24,903 bases of DNA from a virus. The stretch covers positions 1 through 24,903 of the IMG/VR virus record IMGVR_UViG_3300023215_000843. One strand, 5' to 3'. Each line of letters opens with the position of its first letter. The stretch's first letter is position 1. Positions 1 to 6,642 of this stretch are shown piece by piece. The translations under genes and the position numbers were made by a program. A model generated the notes under the pieces. That model was not told the origin of the DNA and did no database searches. It saw only the letters and a list, made by a program, of their open reading frames with translations.

Positions 1-767
1 ATTTCATAGGATTAAAAAAATTAGAGGACTCAAAATATTTTGCAAATGATGCAATTTCTCAATCAAATCTAAAAAACATATTAAAATCTAACGGCCATTA
101 TACATTTGGTTTAGATTATTCGCCTACAAGTACACAAATGGAGTTTGGCAGTGCATTTCATCGGTATATCGAATCTGAGGATTTGTTTACAGATGATTAT
201 GCCATTGCTCCTGAATGCAGAAAAGGCTCAAAAGGATGGAAGGCATTCGAAGAAGAGGTTGGAGATAAAAAAATCATAAAACGCAATGACTATAATTCAA
301 TTATTGATATGGCTAGTAAAATTCATGAACACCCAGTTGGTCATGATATTTTAGAGGATCAATCAAGAAAAGAAGAGGCGTTTTTTTTCCGTAAAAACGG
401 TCACTATTGTAAAGGGAAATTCGACGTTTTAACATCCTCAAATTATATTGTTGATTGGAAGACGACGACCGATGCGAGCAGTCACGGTTTTTCCAAATCA
501 ATTGTTAATTTCAAAATGCATTTCCAGGCGGCTTATTATGTTATGGGATTAGAATTAGCAGGGCAACCCGTCGAAGGATTTATTTTTGCGGCAATTGAAA
601 AAACGGCTCCTTATGGGGTAGGTTTTTATCAACTCAGTCATGAAAGTTTGGCAAAAGGTATGGAGCTTGTTGAAGATGCATTTAACAAACTCGATCATGT
701 TGCAAAATCACCTAATGAGACATATTCAAATCAAATCGAGTTTATTGATCTTCCACAATGGGCATAA
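1..767 (+). CDS. RecE/Cas4-like PD-(D/E)XK exonuclease (5'-partial)
   Basis: Probable double-strand DNA exonuclease that makes single-stranded tails for the RecT-type protein encoded next. The reading frame is open back to base 3, so the gene starts outside the window. The ATG at 138 is internal: residues upstream of it (AISQSNLKNIL, then HYTFGL) match the usual N-terminal part of RecE C-terminal-domain/DUF3799 nucleases. Numbering from M138, GSAFHRY (4-10) is the conserved His motif. GKFD (93-96) and the DWK motif (106-108) supply the metal-binding and catalytic residues. QAAYY (130-134) is the QxxxY motif of RecB-family nucleases. The gene ends 34 bp before recT. The family call is firm; the exact polarity and processivity are inferred. 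Confidence 0.85.
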   Translation, partial: FIGLKKLEDSKYFANDAISQSNLKNILKSNGHYTFGLDYSPTSTQMEFGSAFHRYIESEDLFTDDYAIAPECRKGSKGWKAFEEEVGDKKIIKRNDYNSIIDMASKIHEHPVGHDILEDQSRKEEAFFFRKNGHYCKGKFDVLTSSNYIVDWKTTTDASSHGFSKSIVNFKMHFQAAYYVMGLELAGQPVEGFIFAAIEKTAPYGVGFYQLSHESLAKGMELVEDAFNKLDHVAKSPNETYSNQIEFIDLPQWA

Positions 768-801
768 TTTTAATAATTAAATCATATATTTAGAGGATAA
801 A

Positions 802-1578
802 ATGGATGTTGCAAAACAACAAAATCAGTTAGTAGAATTAGTAAATCAATCTGCTCAAGAAATTGCAAAGGCTCTACCGAATTATTGCAATTCTGAGCGT
901 TTTATACGTATTGTTCTAACCGAATTAAGGACGAATCGTAAATTACAACAATGCACACCTGCTTCATTCATGGGAGCGGTCATGCAATCTGCACAATGGG
1001 GCCTGGAATTCGGGGTTGCAGGTCACGCCTGGATGATTCCTTACAAAAATGAGTGTACATTTCAAGTCGGTTTTCAGGGCTATTTGCACCTTATGAAAAA
1101 AAATGGAAGTGTGACTTCCTGTACTATTGGTAAAATTTGTGAAAATGACGAATATGAATTTGAATATGGGACATACAAAAAGTTTATTCACAAGTTTGGA
1201 TTAGGCGAAAGAGGGAAAACTTTAGCATATTATTGTTACACCAAACTATTTAATGGCGATGAGGATTTTACGATTATGAATGTTTCTGAAATTGCAGAGC
1301 ATGAACGTAAATTTGTAAAATACAACTCAGAAATGTGGAAAAAACACCACGACGCAATGTGTAAAAAAACAGTAATCAAGGCCCATGCAAAATATATGGC
1401 CTTATCTCCTGAGATTACAGCACTAACCGCCTCTGATGAAGTGATCATGAAATCTGAAAATGAGCGAGAATATTTTGAACCAGAACCAGAATTAAAACCC
1501 GTTGAAAATAAAATCAAAATTGTTGAATATATCGGGAACGACGAGTTACCAGAGGGTGAGGGAGTGCCAATAAAATAA
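802..1578 (+). CDS. recT: RecT-family single-strand annealing protein
   Basis: Recombinase that anneals complementary single strands, working with the upstream exonuclease in double-strand-break repair and replication. It has 258 residues, close to the usual RecT length of about 270. The family core is visible: TPASFMGAVMQSAQWGLEF (52-70), the AWMIPYKNE stretch (76-84), the QVGFQGYLHLMKKNG segment (88-102) and ENDEYEFEYG (114-123). The C-terminal tail from about 220 is acidic and proline-rich. The start is supported by an AGAGGA Shine-Dalgarno sequence about seven bases before the ATG. The exonuclease-RecT pair is the classic phage two-component recombination cassette. Confidence 0.93.
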   Translation: MDVAKQQNQLVELVNQSAQEIAKALPNYCNSERFIRIVLTELRTNRKLQQCTPASFMGAVMQSAQWGLEFGVAGHAWMIPYKNECTFQVGFQGYLHLMKKNGSVTSCTIGKICENDEYEFEYGTYKKFIHKFGLGERGKTLAYYCYTKLFNGDEDFTIMNVSEIAEHERKFVKYNSEMWKKHHDAMCKKTVIKAHAKYMALSPEITALTASDEVIMKSENEREYFEPEPELKPVENKIKIVEYIGNDELPEGEGVPIK

Positions 1579-1584
1579 GGAGTT

Positions 1585-1640
1585 AGGGGGGATTAAAGAT
1601 ATATAATATCATATTGTATATTATATATATATTTAATCAT
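1585..1640. promoter_or_regulatory. AT-rich imperfect palindrome before the replication initiator
   Basis: A run of six G at 1586-1591 leads into a long imperfect inverted repeat. GATTAAA (1591-1597) pairs with TTTAATC (1632-1638), and ATATATAATAT (1599-1609) pairs with ATATTATATAT (1618-1628), around an 8-base centre. That gives 18 paired bases with a small internal loop. There is no T-tract after it on the plus strand, so it is not a typical terminator. Its position just before a DNA-binding initiator gene suggests an operator or an origin unwinding element; this is inference. Confidence 0.45.
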
Positions 1641-1663
1641 ACAACGGGAAACAGAGGCAAAAA

Positions 1664-2743
1664 ATGAACTCATGGGTAAAGTTACATAGAAAGTTTGAAG
1701 AATGGCAGTGGTATCAGGATAACAACACAAAATCAGTATTTATACATCTACTGATCAAAGCTAACTATCAGGATAACATGTGGATGGACAAAGTCATAGA
1801 ATCAGGACAACTGGTGACTAGTGTAAATAAATTATCATCAGAACTAAGCTTATCCGCATCACAGATACGAACCAGTTTAAAAAAACTCACTGATAGTCAG
1901 GAAATTAATATTACTAGTACAAATAAATATTCAAAAATTACTCTGAAAAACTGGGATAATTATCAAGTTGAGTATCCTCAAATTTTAGACAGAAGAGATG
2001 TAAAAAAGACAACAAACAAAACACAATCAAACAACAATCAAGCAAGCCCTTTGATAGCATCATCTGAGGATATTCAAAATGAGGTGCTGGCCGAAAATGA
2101 TGAAACTTATGACAAACAAACAACAACAATCAAAGAAAGTAAGAAAAAAGAAGTTTTAAAAGAAAAAAAACTCTTAAAAAAAGAAAAAGCCACTTCGTTG
2201 ACACTCGTTGAGTATTCAAGAGATTTTGAAAAGCTTTGGAAACTAACTAAAGTGGGAGTTAAATCATCATCGTACAAAGCGTACAACTCTCGGGTGTCAG
2301 AAAAATACTCAATCGAGGAAATGGCATACGCATGGACCAAATATTACAAAACCGTCAAGGATAAAAAATTTCTCATGCATTTGTCTACGTTCTTGAGCAA
2401 GGCGTCTGGCATACCACGGTTTTTAGAATTCATTGACATACCTAAAGGCTCAATCCCCGATGTATTCAGCACTCAAAACGAAGTGGTGACGGTTTTTAAG
2501 TCGCTAATCCCTAAATTACCAAATGCGATTAAGACATGTCAAAGAACGCTACTGACTGGGGAATACAGAAGGATAGCGTTTACGATTTACCAAAAAAGTC
2601 CAAATCAATTTCCAAAACAATTTAATGATTTTAGCGATGCGTACCTCAACTCAGTTGAGACTCTAACCAAATTATCGGACGTCCATCTCGTGATAAACAG
2701 CCAATATCGGACGTCTGACCTACAAATTTTAGAGGTATCATGA
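1664..2743 (+). CDS. Phage replication initiator, winged-helix N-terminal domain
   Basis: Likely origin-binding and helicase-loading protein. The N-terminal 110 residues (WVKLHRKFEEWQWY at 4-17, then LVTSVNKLSSELSLSASQIR with a following LKKL) are the winged-helix domain seen in many phage replication proteins related to the DnaD/O-protein type. A Lys/Glu-rich, probably disordered linker covers roughly 120-185. A separate helical C-terminal region follows, including a FLMHLSTFLSKASG-type segment typical of such proteins. The ATG is preceded by AGAGGC at good spacing. The 3' end overlaps the helicase gene by ATGA (2740-2743), so the two are probably translationally coupled, as expected for an initiator and its helicase. 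Which origin it binds is unknown; the palindrome at 1585-1640 is a candidate. Confidence 0.75.
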   Translation: MNSWVKLHRKFEEWQWYQDNNTKSVFIHLLIKANYQDNMWMDKVIESGQLVTSVNKLSSELSLSASQIRTSLKKLTDSQEINITSTNKYSKITLKNWDNYQVEYPQILDRRDVKKTTNKTQSNNNQASPLIASSEDIQNEVLAENDETYDKQTTTIKESKKKEVLKEKKLLKKEKATSLTLVEYSRDFEKLWKLTKVGVKSSSYKAYNSRVSEKYSIEEMAYAWTKYYKTVKDKKFLMHLSTFLSKASGIPRFLEFIDIPKGSIPDVFSTQNEVVTVFKSLIPKLPNAIKTCQRTLLTGEYRRIAFTIYQKSPNQFPKQFNDFSDAYLNSVETLTKLSDVHLVINSQYRTSDLQILEVS

Positions 2744-4050
2744 CGGATCAAACAAAATTATACGACCTAGACAGCGAGCGAATCATCCTAAGTAGCCTGA
2801 TAAACGATATTAGTAATATAGACATAGTAAGACCTGAGTTTTTTTATTCAATGCGGTTACGTAGGTTCTATGACGCAATTAGAGCTATATTTGACTCAGG
2901 GGATACCCCTACAGAGCAATCAATAAAAAACTGGATGGTTAGAAATGAATCGTGGAAAGAAGTAGGTGATATTGACGAGCTTATTAATTTAAGTAAATAT
3001 TCAAGTGCTGGTTTTGACGTAAATGCCTACGTTGATATAATAAAAGATTTATGGCAAAGACGTTCATTGCAGGCCATTGCAAAAGAATTGTATGAGAGTT
3101 CACAAGGTATTGAAACTATTGAACAAATTACAGAGGGTTTAAGTAAAAAAATTAACAATATAAAACTGGATAAATGTGAAGAATCTGAGCTATATTGGGA
3201 TCTTTTTATGACAAATATGGAATCCCTAGAAAATGGTTCTAAAACAAAACCATCCGGTTTTAAATCAGGACTAGATGACCTAGATGCATTAATCAATTTT
3301 TTCGCTCTGGGACAAGTTGATATTATTGGAGCGAGACCCGCAATGGGTAAAACATCACTAGCTCTAAATTTGGCTTTATCATCGGCGGTGACTGAGGATA
3401 TCCCAACATTAATAATCTCTGTAGAGCTAGACAGAAGGGAATTATCAACGCAATTGTCGTCAATACAATCGTCAATACCAATCGAAACATTAGACAAGGC
3501 CACAAATGGCAGAAGTGAGTTAGATTCTGATAACTGGGATAAATTATATAGTATATCAGATACCGTTAAGAAGTTACCAATTTGGATAGACGATAAGAGC
3601 ATGACAGCAGATAAAGTCATTAGCTCAATTAAATACAATATCGAAAAACATGGTATCCAATCTGTTATTATCGACTACATCCAGTTAATTAAAATGGCAG
3701 AAAAACGAGGTGTTAATTCTGCAAAAATAATAGGAGATTTTGCAACGGAAATTGCTAGAATAGCAAAAGAATTTAATATTCATGTTTTTTTTATATGTCA
3801 ACTCAACAGGATGTTAGAGTCCAGAGCTGATAAACGTCCTATACCAAGTGATTTAAAAGATTCAGGGGATTTGGAACAAATTGCCTATCGAATTTTATTG
3901 ATTTATCAGGACCAAATTTATAATCCTAATTCAGATGATAGGGGGATTGCAGAAATCATCCTAGCTAAAAATAGAAGAGGTGCAAGAGGTGTGGTCCGTG
4001 TAGCATTTAATGGAGAGTGTACACAATTCAAAAATCTAAATAAGTGGTGA
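2740..4050 (+). CDS. dnaB: Replicative DNA helicase, DnaB family
   Basis: Hexameric 5'-3' replicative helicase that unwinds the phage fork. It has 436 residues, a little shorter than bacterial DnaB (about 470). The N-terminal helical domain (about 1-130) contains LDSERIILSSLI and is followed by a linker and the RecA-like motor. GARPAMGKTS (197-206) is the Walker A loop. SVELDRREL (227-235) carries the catalytic glutamate, E229. VIIDYIQLI (309-317) is Walker B, CQLNR (353-357) is motif H3, and SDLKDSGDLEQIAY (370-383) and LAKNRRGARG (408-417) complete the DnaB signature, the latter holding the arginine finger region. It overlaps the initiator gene by 4 bp. All key motifs are intact. No DnaC-type loader is visible; the initiator or the small next ORF may take that role. 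Confidence 0.95.
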   Translation: MTDQTKLYDLDSERIILSSLINDISNIDIVRPEFFYSMRLRRFYDAIRAIFDSGDTPTEQSIKNWMVRNESWKEVGDIDELINLSKYSSAGFDVNAYVDIIKDLWQRRSLQAIAKELYESSQGIETIEQITEGLSKKINNIKLDKCEESELYWDLFMTNMESLENGSKTKPSGFKSGLDDLDALINFFALGQVDIIGARPAMGKTSLALNLALSSAVTEDIPTLIISVELDRRELSTQLSSIQSSIPIETLDKATNGRSELDSDNWDKLYSISDTVKKLPIWIDDKSMTADKVISSIKYNIEKHGIQSVIIDYIQLIKMAEKRGVNSAKIIGDFATEIARIAKEFNIHVFFICQLNRMLESRADKRPIPSDLKDSGDLEQIAYRILLIYQDQIYNPNSDDRGIAEIILAKNRRGARGVVRVAFNGECTQFKNLNKW

Positions 4051-4054
4051 TATT

Positions 4055-4282
4055 GTGAATTATCAGTGCGGGAAAACAATAGATGAGATTTTAGAGGATA
4101 ACAAAAATTGGGATAAATTACGATCATTAGGTAATGAATTAATCGAACAATCACTAAAGGAGGTACTGGATTGGCATAAGAGGAATAAAGTATCTACAAA
4201 AGATAAAATATTAGCAGAAAAGTTTTTGCTACATTTAAATTTAACAATAAATAATATTTTTGATAAAGGTATTAGGCCATGA
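4055..4282 (+). CDS. Small hypothetical protein between helicase and SSB
   Basis: A 75-residue protein of no family I recognise, mostly charged and helical by composition, with no membrane segment and no cysteine pair (C5 only). The start is GTG at 4055 with a weak GGTGAT upstream, four bases after the helicase stop. An internal AGAGGATAA at about 4090 resembles the local ribosome sites, but no in-frame ATG follows it at proper spacing. Its last codons overlap the SSB start by ATGA (4279-4282), which supports it as a real, co-translated gene. Its place suggests a replication accessory role, which is inference only. Confidence 0.6.
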   Translation: MNYQCGKTIDEILEDNKNWDKLRSLGNELIEQSLKEVLDWHKRNKVSTKDKILAEKFLLHLNLTINNIFDKGIRP

Positions 4283-4665
4283 ATAAAGTCGTCTTAATTG
4301 GTAAGTTGGGATTCGATCCTGAGATTATTACAAAAGGTGAGTTTAAAATAGCCAAATTACGATTGGTAACATCGAAAGGATGGAAAGATAAAAATGGAGA
4401 AAAGCAAGAAAAATCATCGTGGCACAACATCACATTTTACGGTAAAACAGCAGGGACATGTGAAGACTATTGTTTTAAAGGTAATAGGATTGCCGTTGAG
4501 GGTGAGATTGACTATCAGACATGGGATAAGGATGATGGTACGAAGGGTTATAAGACTATCATCACTGGCATTTCATTAGAGTTGTTAGGGGATAACAAAC
4601 ATACTCAAAACCAGCAAAAACAACAGATGATTGAACCTGGAGATTCTGACGAATTGCCATTCTAA
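4279..4665 (+). CDS. ssb: Single-stranded DNA-binding protein
   Basis: Coats single-stranded DNA at the replication fork and during recombination. It has 128 residues with one OB fold: MNKVVLIGKLGFDPE at the N-terminus, then SSWHNITFYGKTA (about 46-58), GNRIAVEGEIDYQTW and a closing ITGISLELLG strand, all standard bacterial/phage SSB features. After the fold comes a short Gln/Asn-rich linker and the acidic tail DSDELPF, equivalent to the DDDIPF tip that binds partner proteins. The ATG overlaps the preceding ORF stop. It is shorter than E. coli SSB (178 aa) because of the short linker, as usual for phage SSBs. Confidence 0.95.
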   Translation: MNKVVLIGKLGFDPEIITKGEFKIAKLRLVTSKGWKDKNGEKQEKSSWHNITFYGKTAGTCEDYCFKGNRIAVEGEIDYQTWDKDDGTKGYKTIITGISLELLGDNKHTQNQQKQQMIEPGDSDELPF

Positions 4666-4681
4666 GAAATAGGAGCTGTTA

Positions 4682-5500
4682 ATGAGTGATAATAAAATTG
4701 TGTCATTTTCAGGTGGACGGTCTTCTGGGATGATGTTGGTTAAAATGGCAGAAAAAAAACTATTAGACAATGCTGTGATTCAGTTTGCGGATACGGGTAG
4801 GGAGCATGTAGAAACTTATAATTTTGTCGACAAAATCGAAAACTTTATAGGTGTTCCAATTGTTAGAATCACAGCATTTCCAGGGGTTAAAGACCCACTT
4901 AGGCATTTAATCTTAAAAAGAAAATTTCTTCCAAACCAACAAATGCGGATTTGTACTTTGGAGCTTAAGATTATTCCAATGCAAAGATTGATGATTGAAT
5001 TAGGACATAAAGAATATGTTAATTTTTTAGGGTTTAGGGCCGATGAACAGAAAAGAATCGTTCAAAAACGTGATGGAGATTCCTTTGCGGTTTATAAAAA
5101 AAATAAAAAAATTCGTCAAGATGCTGAAAAAGTAGAGGAACAAAGAAATAAGGATGATTATGATTTTTATCAAATAGATAATCAATTCCCATTAAACGAA
5201 TGGGATATTTCGAAAAGGGATGTATTAGAATTTTGGGCGAAAATGCCTTTTGATCTAGAAACCCCACTAGGAGGTGATTCAAATTGTGTTTTTTGTTTTC
5301 ATAAACCATTCCCTCAAAAAGTACTACTGGGGCAACTTCTTCCCGAGGTTTTGGAGGTTTGGTTGGAGGATGAAAAATTAATAAAAGCAACCTACAATAA
5401 AAATCATTCAATGAAAGACATTCAACAATTTTCTAAAAGACAAACCAATTTTGTTTTTAATCAAATTGGAGATTCAGAAAATTGTGTTTGTTCTGATTAA
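4682..5500 (+). CDS. PAPS-reductase-like ATP-pyrophosphatase family protein
   Basis: A 272-residue protein of the PAPS reductase/N-type ATP-pyrophosphatase fold. SFSGGRSSG (8-16) is the pyrophosphate-binding loop, a variant of SGGxDS. FADTGREHVETYNFV (36-50) and GFRADEQKR (117-125) are further family motifs, and PLNEWDISKRDVLEFW (170-185) is a typical C-terminal helix. Cysteines at 91 (ICTLELK), 202 and 205 (CVFC), and 268 and 270 (CVC) could bind a metal or Fe-S centre. There is an insertion rich in Lys/Glu at about 138-160. It has a good AGGAG site. The substrate cannot be read: sulphate reduction, DndC-like DNA sulphur modification and tRNA thiolation all use this fold. It sits between SSB and a nuclease gene, which hints at nucleic-acid work rather than sulphate assimilation (inference). 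Confidence 0.8.
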   Translation: MSDNKIVSFSGGRSSGMMLVKMAEKKLLDNAVIQFADTGREHVETYNFVDKIENFIGVPIVRITAFPGVKDPLRHLILKRKFLPNQQMRICTLELKIIPMQRLMIELGHKEYVNFLGFRADEQKRIVQKRDGDSFAVYKKNKKIRQDAEKVEEQRNKDDYDFYQIDNQFPLNEWDISKRDVLEFWAKMPFDLETPLGGDSNCVFCFHKPFPQKVLLGQLLPEVLEVWLEDEKLIKATYNKNHSMKDIQQFSKRQTNFVFNQIGDSENCVCSD

Positions 5501-5514
5501 AAAAAAGGTTACAA

Positions 5515-5838
5515 ATGCAACCAATAAAAAATGATAGGGGTATGAACAAAACTGAGGCAAAATATGCTGATATTTTGGAGCTACAATATAAGGATGGCAA
5601 TATAATTTCTTATCATTTTGAGGAAGTAAAATTTAAGATCGGTGAACGATGTTGGTATACCCCTGACTTTCTAGTTGTATGCCAAGATCATTTTGAGGTT
5701 CATGAAGTTAAGGGATTTATGCGAGATGATGCACGTGTGAAAATCAAAGCCGCACGTTACCGCTACCCATTTTTTAATTGGTTTCTATGCTATTTCAAGA
5801 ATAAAAAAATAGGTTGGGATATTCAAGAGGTAAAATAA
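5515..5838 (+). CDS. DUF1064-like PD-(D/E)XK endonuclease
   Basis: A 107-residue protein with a small PD-(D/E)XK nuclease pattern: E14 in MNKTEAKYADIL, D51 in YTPDFLV, and E64/K66 in EVHEVKGF. This matches the DUF1064 family, often described as phage Holliday-junction-resolvase or VRR-like nucleases. The 70-87 part (RDDARVKIKAARYRYPFF) is the usual helix after the active site. The first ATG has an AAAGG site eight bases upstream. An internal ATG at 5542 lies too close to GGGG to be preferred, although homology itself begins near residue 10. Likely role: processing of recombination or replication junctions made by the genes upstream; this is inferred from family and context. Confidence 0.72.
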   Translation: MQPIKNDRGMNKTEAKYADILELQYKDGNIISYHFEEVKFKIGERCWYTPDFLVVCQDHFEVHEVKGFMRDDARVKIKAARYRYPFFNWFLCYFKNKKIGWDIQEVK

Positions 5839-6093
5839 ATGTCAAAAGTTATTTGGATTAGGATGGCAAAAATGAGTTACATAAACCGTTTAGAACTTAG
5901 GAATAGCAAGGATAAAAATATTGTAACACGTGAGGATATAAATAGTGCGATGGAAGCTTTTAAATTAAAAGGTGGGGTTATCAAAAAGTATGAGGATGGT
6001 AATGCACATGATCTAATTTGTGTTGGTGGAATGCTACCAGAACAACAAGGTGATACTCCAATATCTCCTAAGCCTCTACAAGGTTCCTATTAG
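5839..6093 (+). CDS. Small hypothetical protein, last gene of the plus-strand operon
   Basis: An 84-residue protein I do not recognise. The ATG follows directly on the stop of the nuclease gene (TAAATG), with AAGAGG upstream inside that gene, so it is translated in the same operon. It is basic in the first half (RLELRNSKDKN), ends in a proline/glycine-rich tail (PISPKPLQGSY), and has no membrane segment. Its TAG stop overlaps the TAA stop of the convergent membrane-protein gene on the other strand (6090-6093). Confidence 0.55.
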   Translation: MSKVIWIRMAKMSYINRLELRNSKDKNIVTREDINSAMEAFKLKGGVIKKYEDGNAHDLICVGGMLPEQQGDTPISPKPLQGSY

Positions 6094-6398
6094 TTATTAA
6101 CTGCACGTAACAGATCGCCACGAATCGTATTTTCAAGACGTACGATAGACGTATTTATTTCATGCAAACCCGTCGAAACTTCTTTCATGATCCCTAAAAG
6201 TTCATCCTGTTGTTTATCAAAAATAACTGTAGTAGCTTTATTTTGTTCAATGATTAAATTCCTCCAATCTTTTCGCTCTATTCCATGAGTTTTATGCAAA
6301 TAGAAAATAAAACCTATTTGGAATAGCATAACTACACCTACAATTCCAAACTCCAAAATAGTCATTGCCCCCGTAGTTACTAACTCATCATTTATCAT
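6090..6398 (-). CDS. Small single-pass membrane protein (holin or i-spanin candidate)
   Basis: A 102-residue protein with a short N-terminus, one hydrophobic span (about 13-34, TILEFGIVGVVMLFQIGFIF) and then a charged, helical, coiled-coil-like tail ending in VRLENTIRGDLLRAV. This layout fits a small phage holin or an inner-membrane spanin. It lies at the end of the late gene set, where lysis genes are common, but no endolysin is next to it, so the lysis role is only inferred. The first ATG has a poor Shine-Dalgarno sequence. It sits directly after an AATAGG...CCTATT stem. A second ATG (residue 12) follows GGGGG closely. Choice between long and short starts, as in dual-start holins, cannot be settled here. 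Confidence 0.6.
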   Translation of the reverse strand: MINDELVTTGAMTILEFGIVGVVMLFQIGFIFYLHKTHGIERKDWRNLIIEQNKATTVIFDKQQDELLGIMKEVSTGLHEINTSIVRLENTIRGDLLRAVNN

Positions 6399-6451
6399 AA
6401 TAGGATCACTTTAGCCTATTCCTTTGGAGTTTATTTATATTCTGAAAGTTC

Positions 6452-6543
6452 TGTTAAAGGAGCTAAAAACGCTTCTTTAATAGCGGTAACCCCCAGTTTT
6501 TAATGTTTTGTCCATGTTAAAGAAGCTAAAAACGTTCCTTCGT
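6452..6543. repeat. Two imperfect direct repeats of about 29 bp, 63 bp apart
   Basis: Copy 1 begins at 6452 and copy 2 at 6515. They share TGTTAAAG, one mismatch, AGCTAAAAACG, then a variable half. Copy 1 folds as TTAAAGGAGC (6454-6463) with GCTTCTTTAA (6471-6480), ten pairs with one G-U on one strand. Copy 2 lies inside a bulged hairpin CATGT...ACATG (6513-6549). Confidence 0.6.
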
Positions 6544-6547
6544 TACA

Positions 6548-6572
6548 TGGAAATGTTTCCACCTTTTTATTT
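6548..6572 (+). terminator. Possible weak terminator for the plus-strand operon
   Basis: TGGAA (6548-6552) pairs with TTCCA (6557-6561) over an ATGT loop. It is followed two bases later by TTTTTATTT on the plus strand. The stem is short and A/T-rich, so termination would be weak. If used, plus-strand transcripts would run antisense through the small membrane-protein gene before stopping here. Confidence 0.25.
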
Positions 6573-6642
6573 AAAATAAATGATAAAAAAAAATAAAAAT
6601 ATAATCGAATAAATAAAAATCAACGTTTTCAGATTTGAAATA

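Larger units (their letters stand above)
6399..6642 (-). promoter_or_regulatory. Non-coding leader with stacked hairpins before the membrane-protein gene
   Basis: This 244-bp gap lies between the last large late gene and the small membrane-protein gene. It holds two imperfect direct copies of a hairpin-forming unit (6452-6480 and 6515-6543, 63 bp apart). A perfect 10-base complement between them (6471-6480 with 6517-6526) would form an alternative structure. A 12-codon ORF on the minus strand (6477-6515, MDKTLKTGGYRY) sits between, without a clear ribosome site. AATAGG/CCTATT (6399-6404 with 6415-6420) forms a stem ending at the ATG at 6398. The left-over sequence at about 6570-6620 is very A/T-rich with no gene. 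Confidence 0.45.

Noticed and set aside
3027-3638. 203-codon open frame on the minus strand
   Set aside because: Lies wholly antisense to the well-supported DnaB helicase gene; its translation has no recognisable domain and no ribosome site fits.
5034-5411. 125-codon open frame on the minus strand
   Set aside because: Antisense to the PAPS-reductase-like gene, Phe/His/Pro-rich, with no domain; a shadow of AT-rich coding sequence.
6477-6515. 12-codon minus-strand ORF (MDKTLKTGGYRY) as a real gene
   Set aside because: Too short and without a proper ribosome site; kept only as part of the leader hypothesis.
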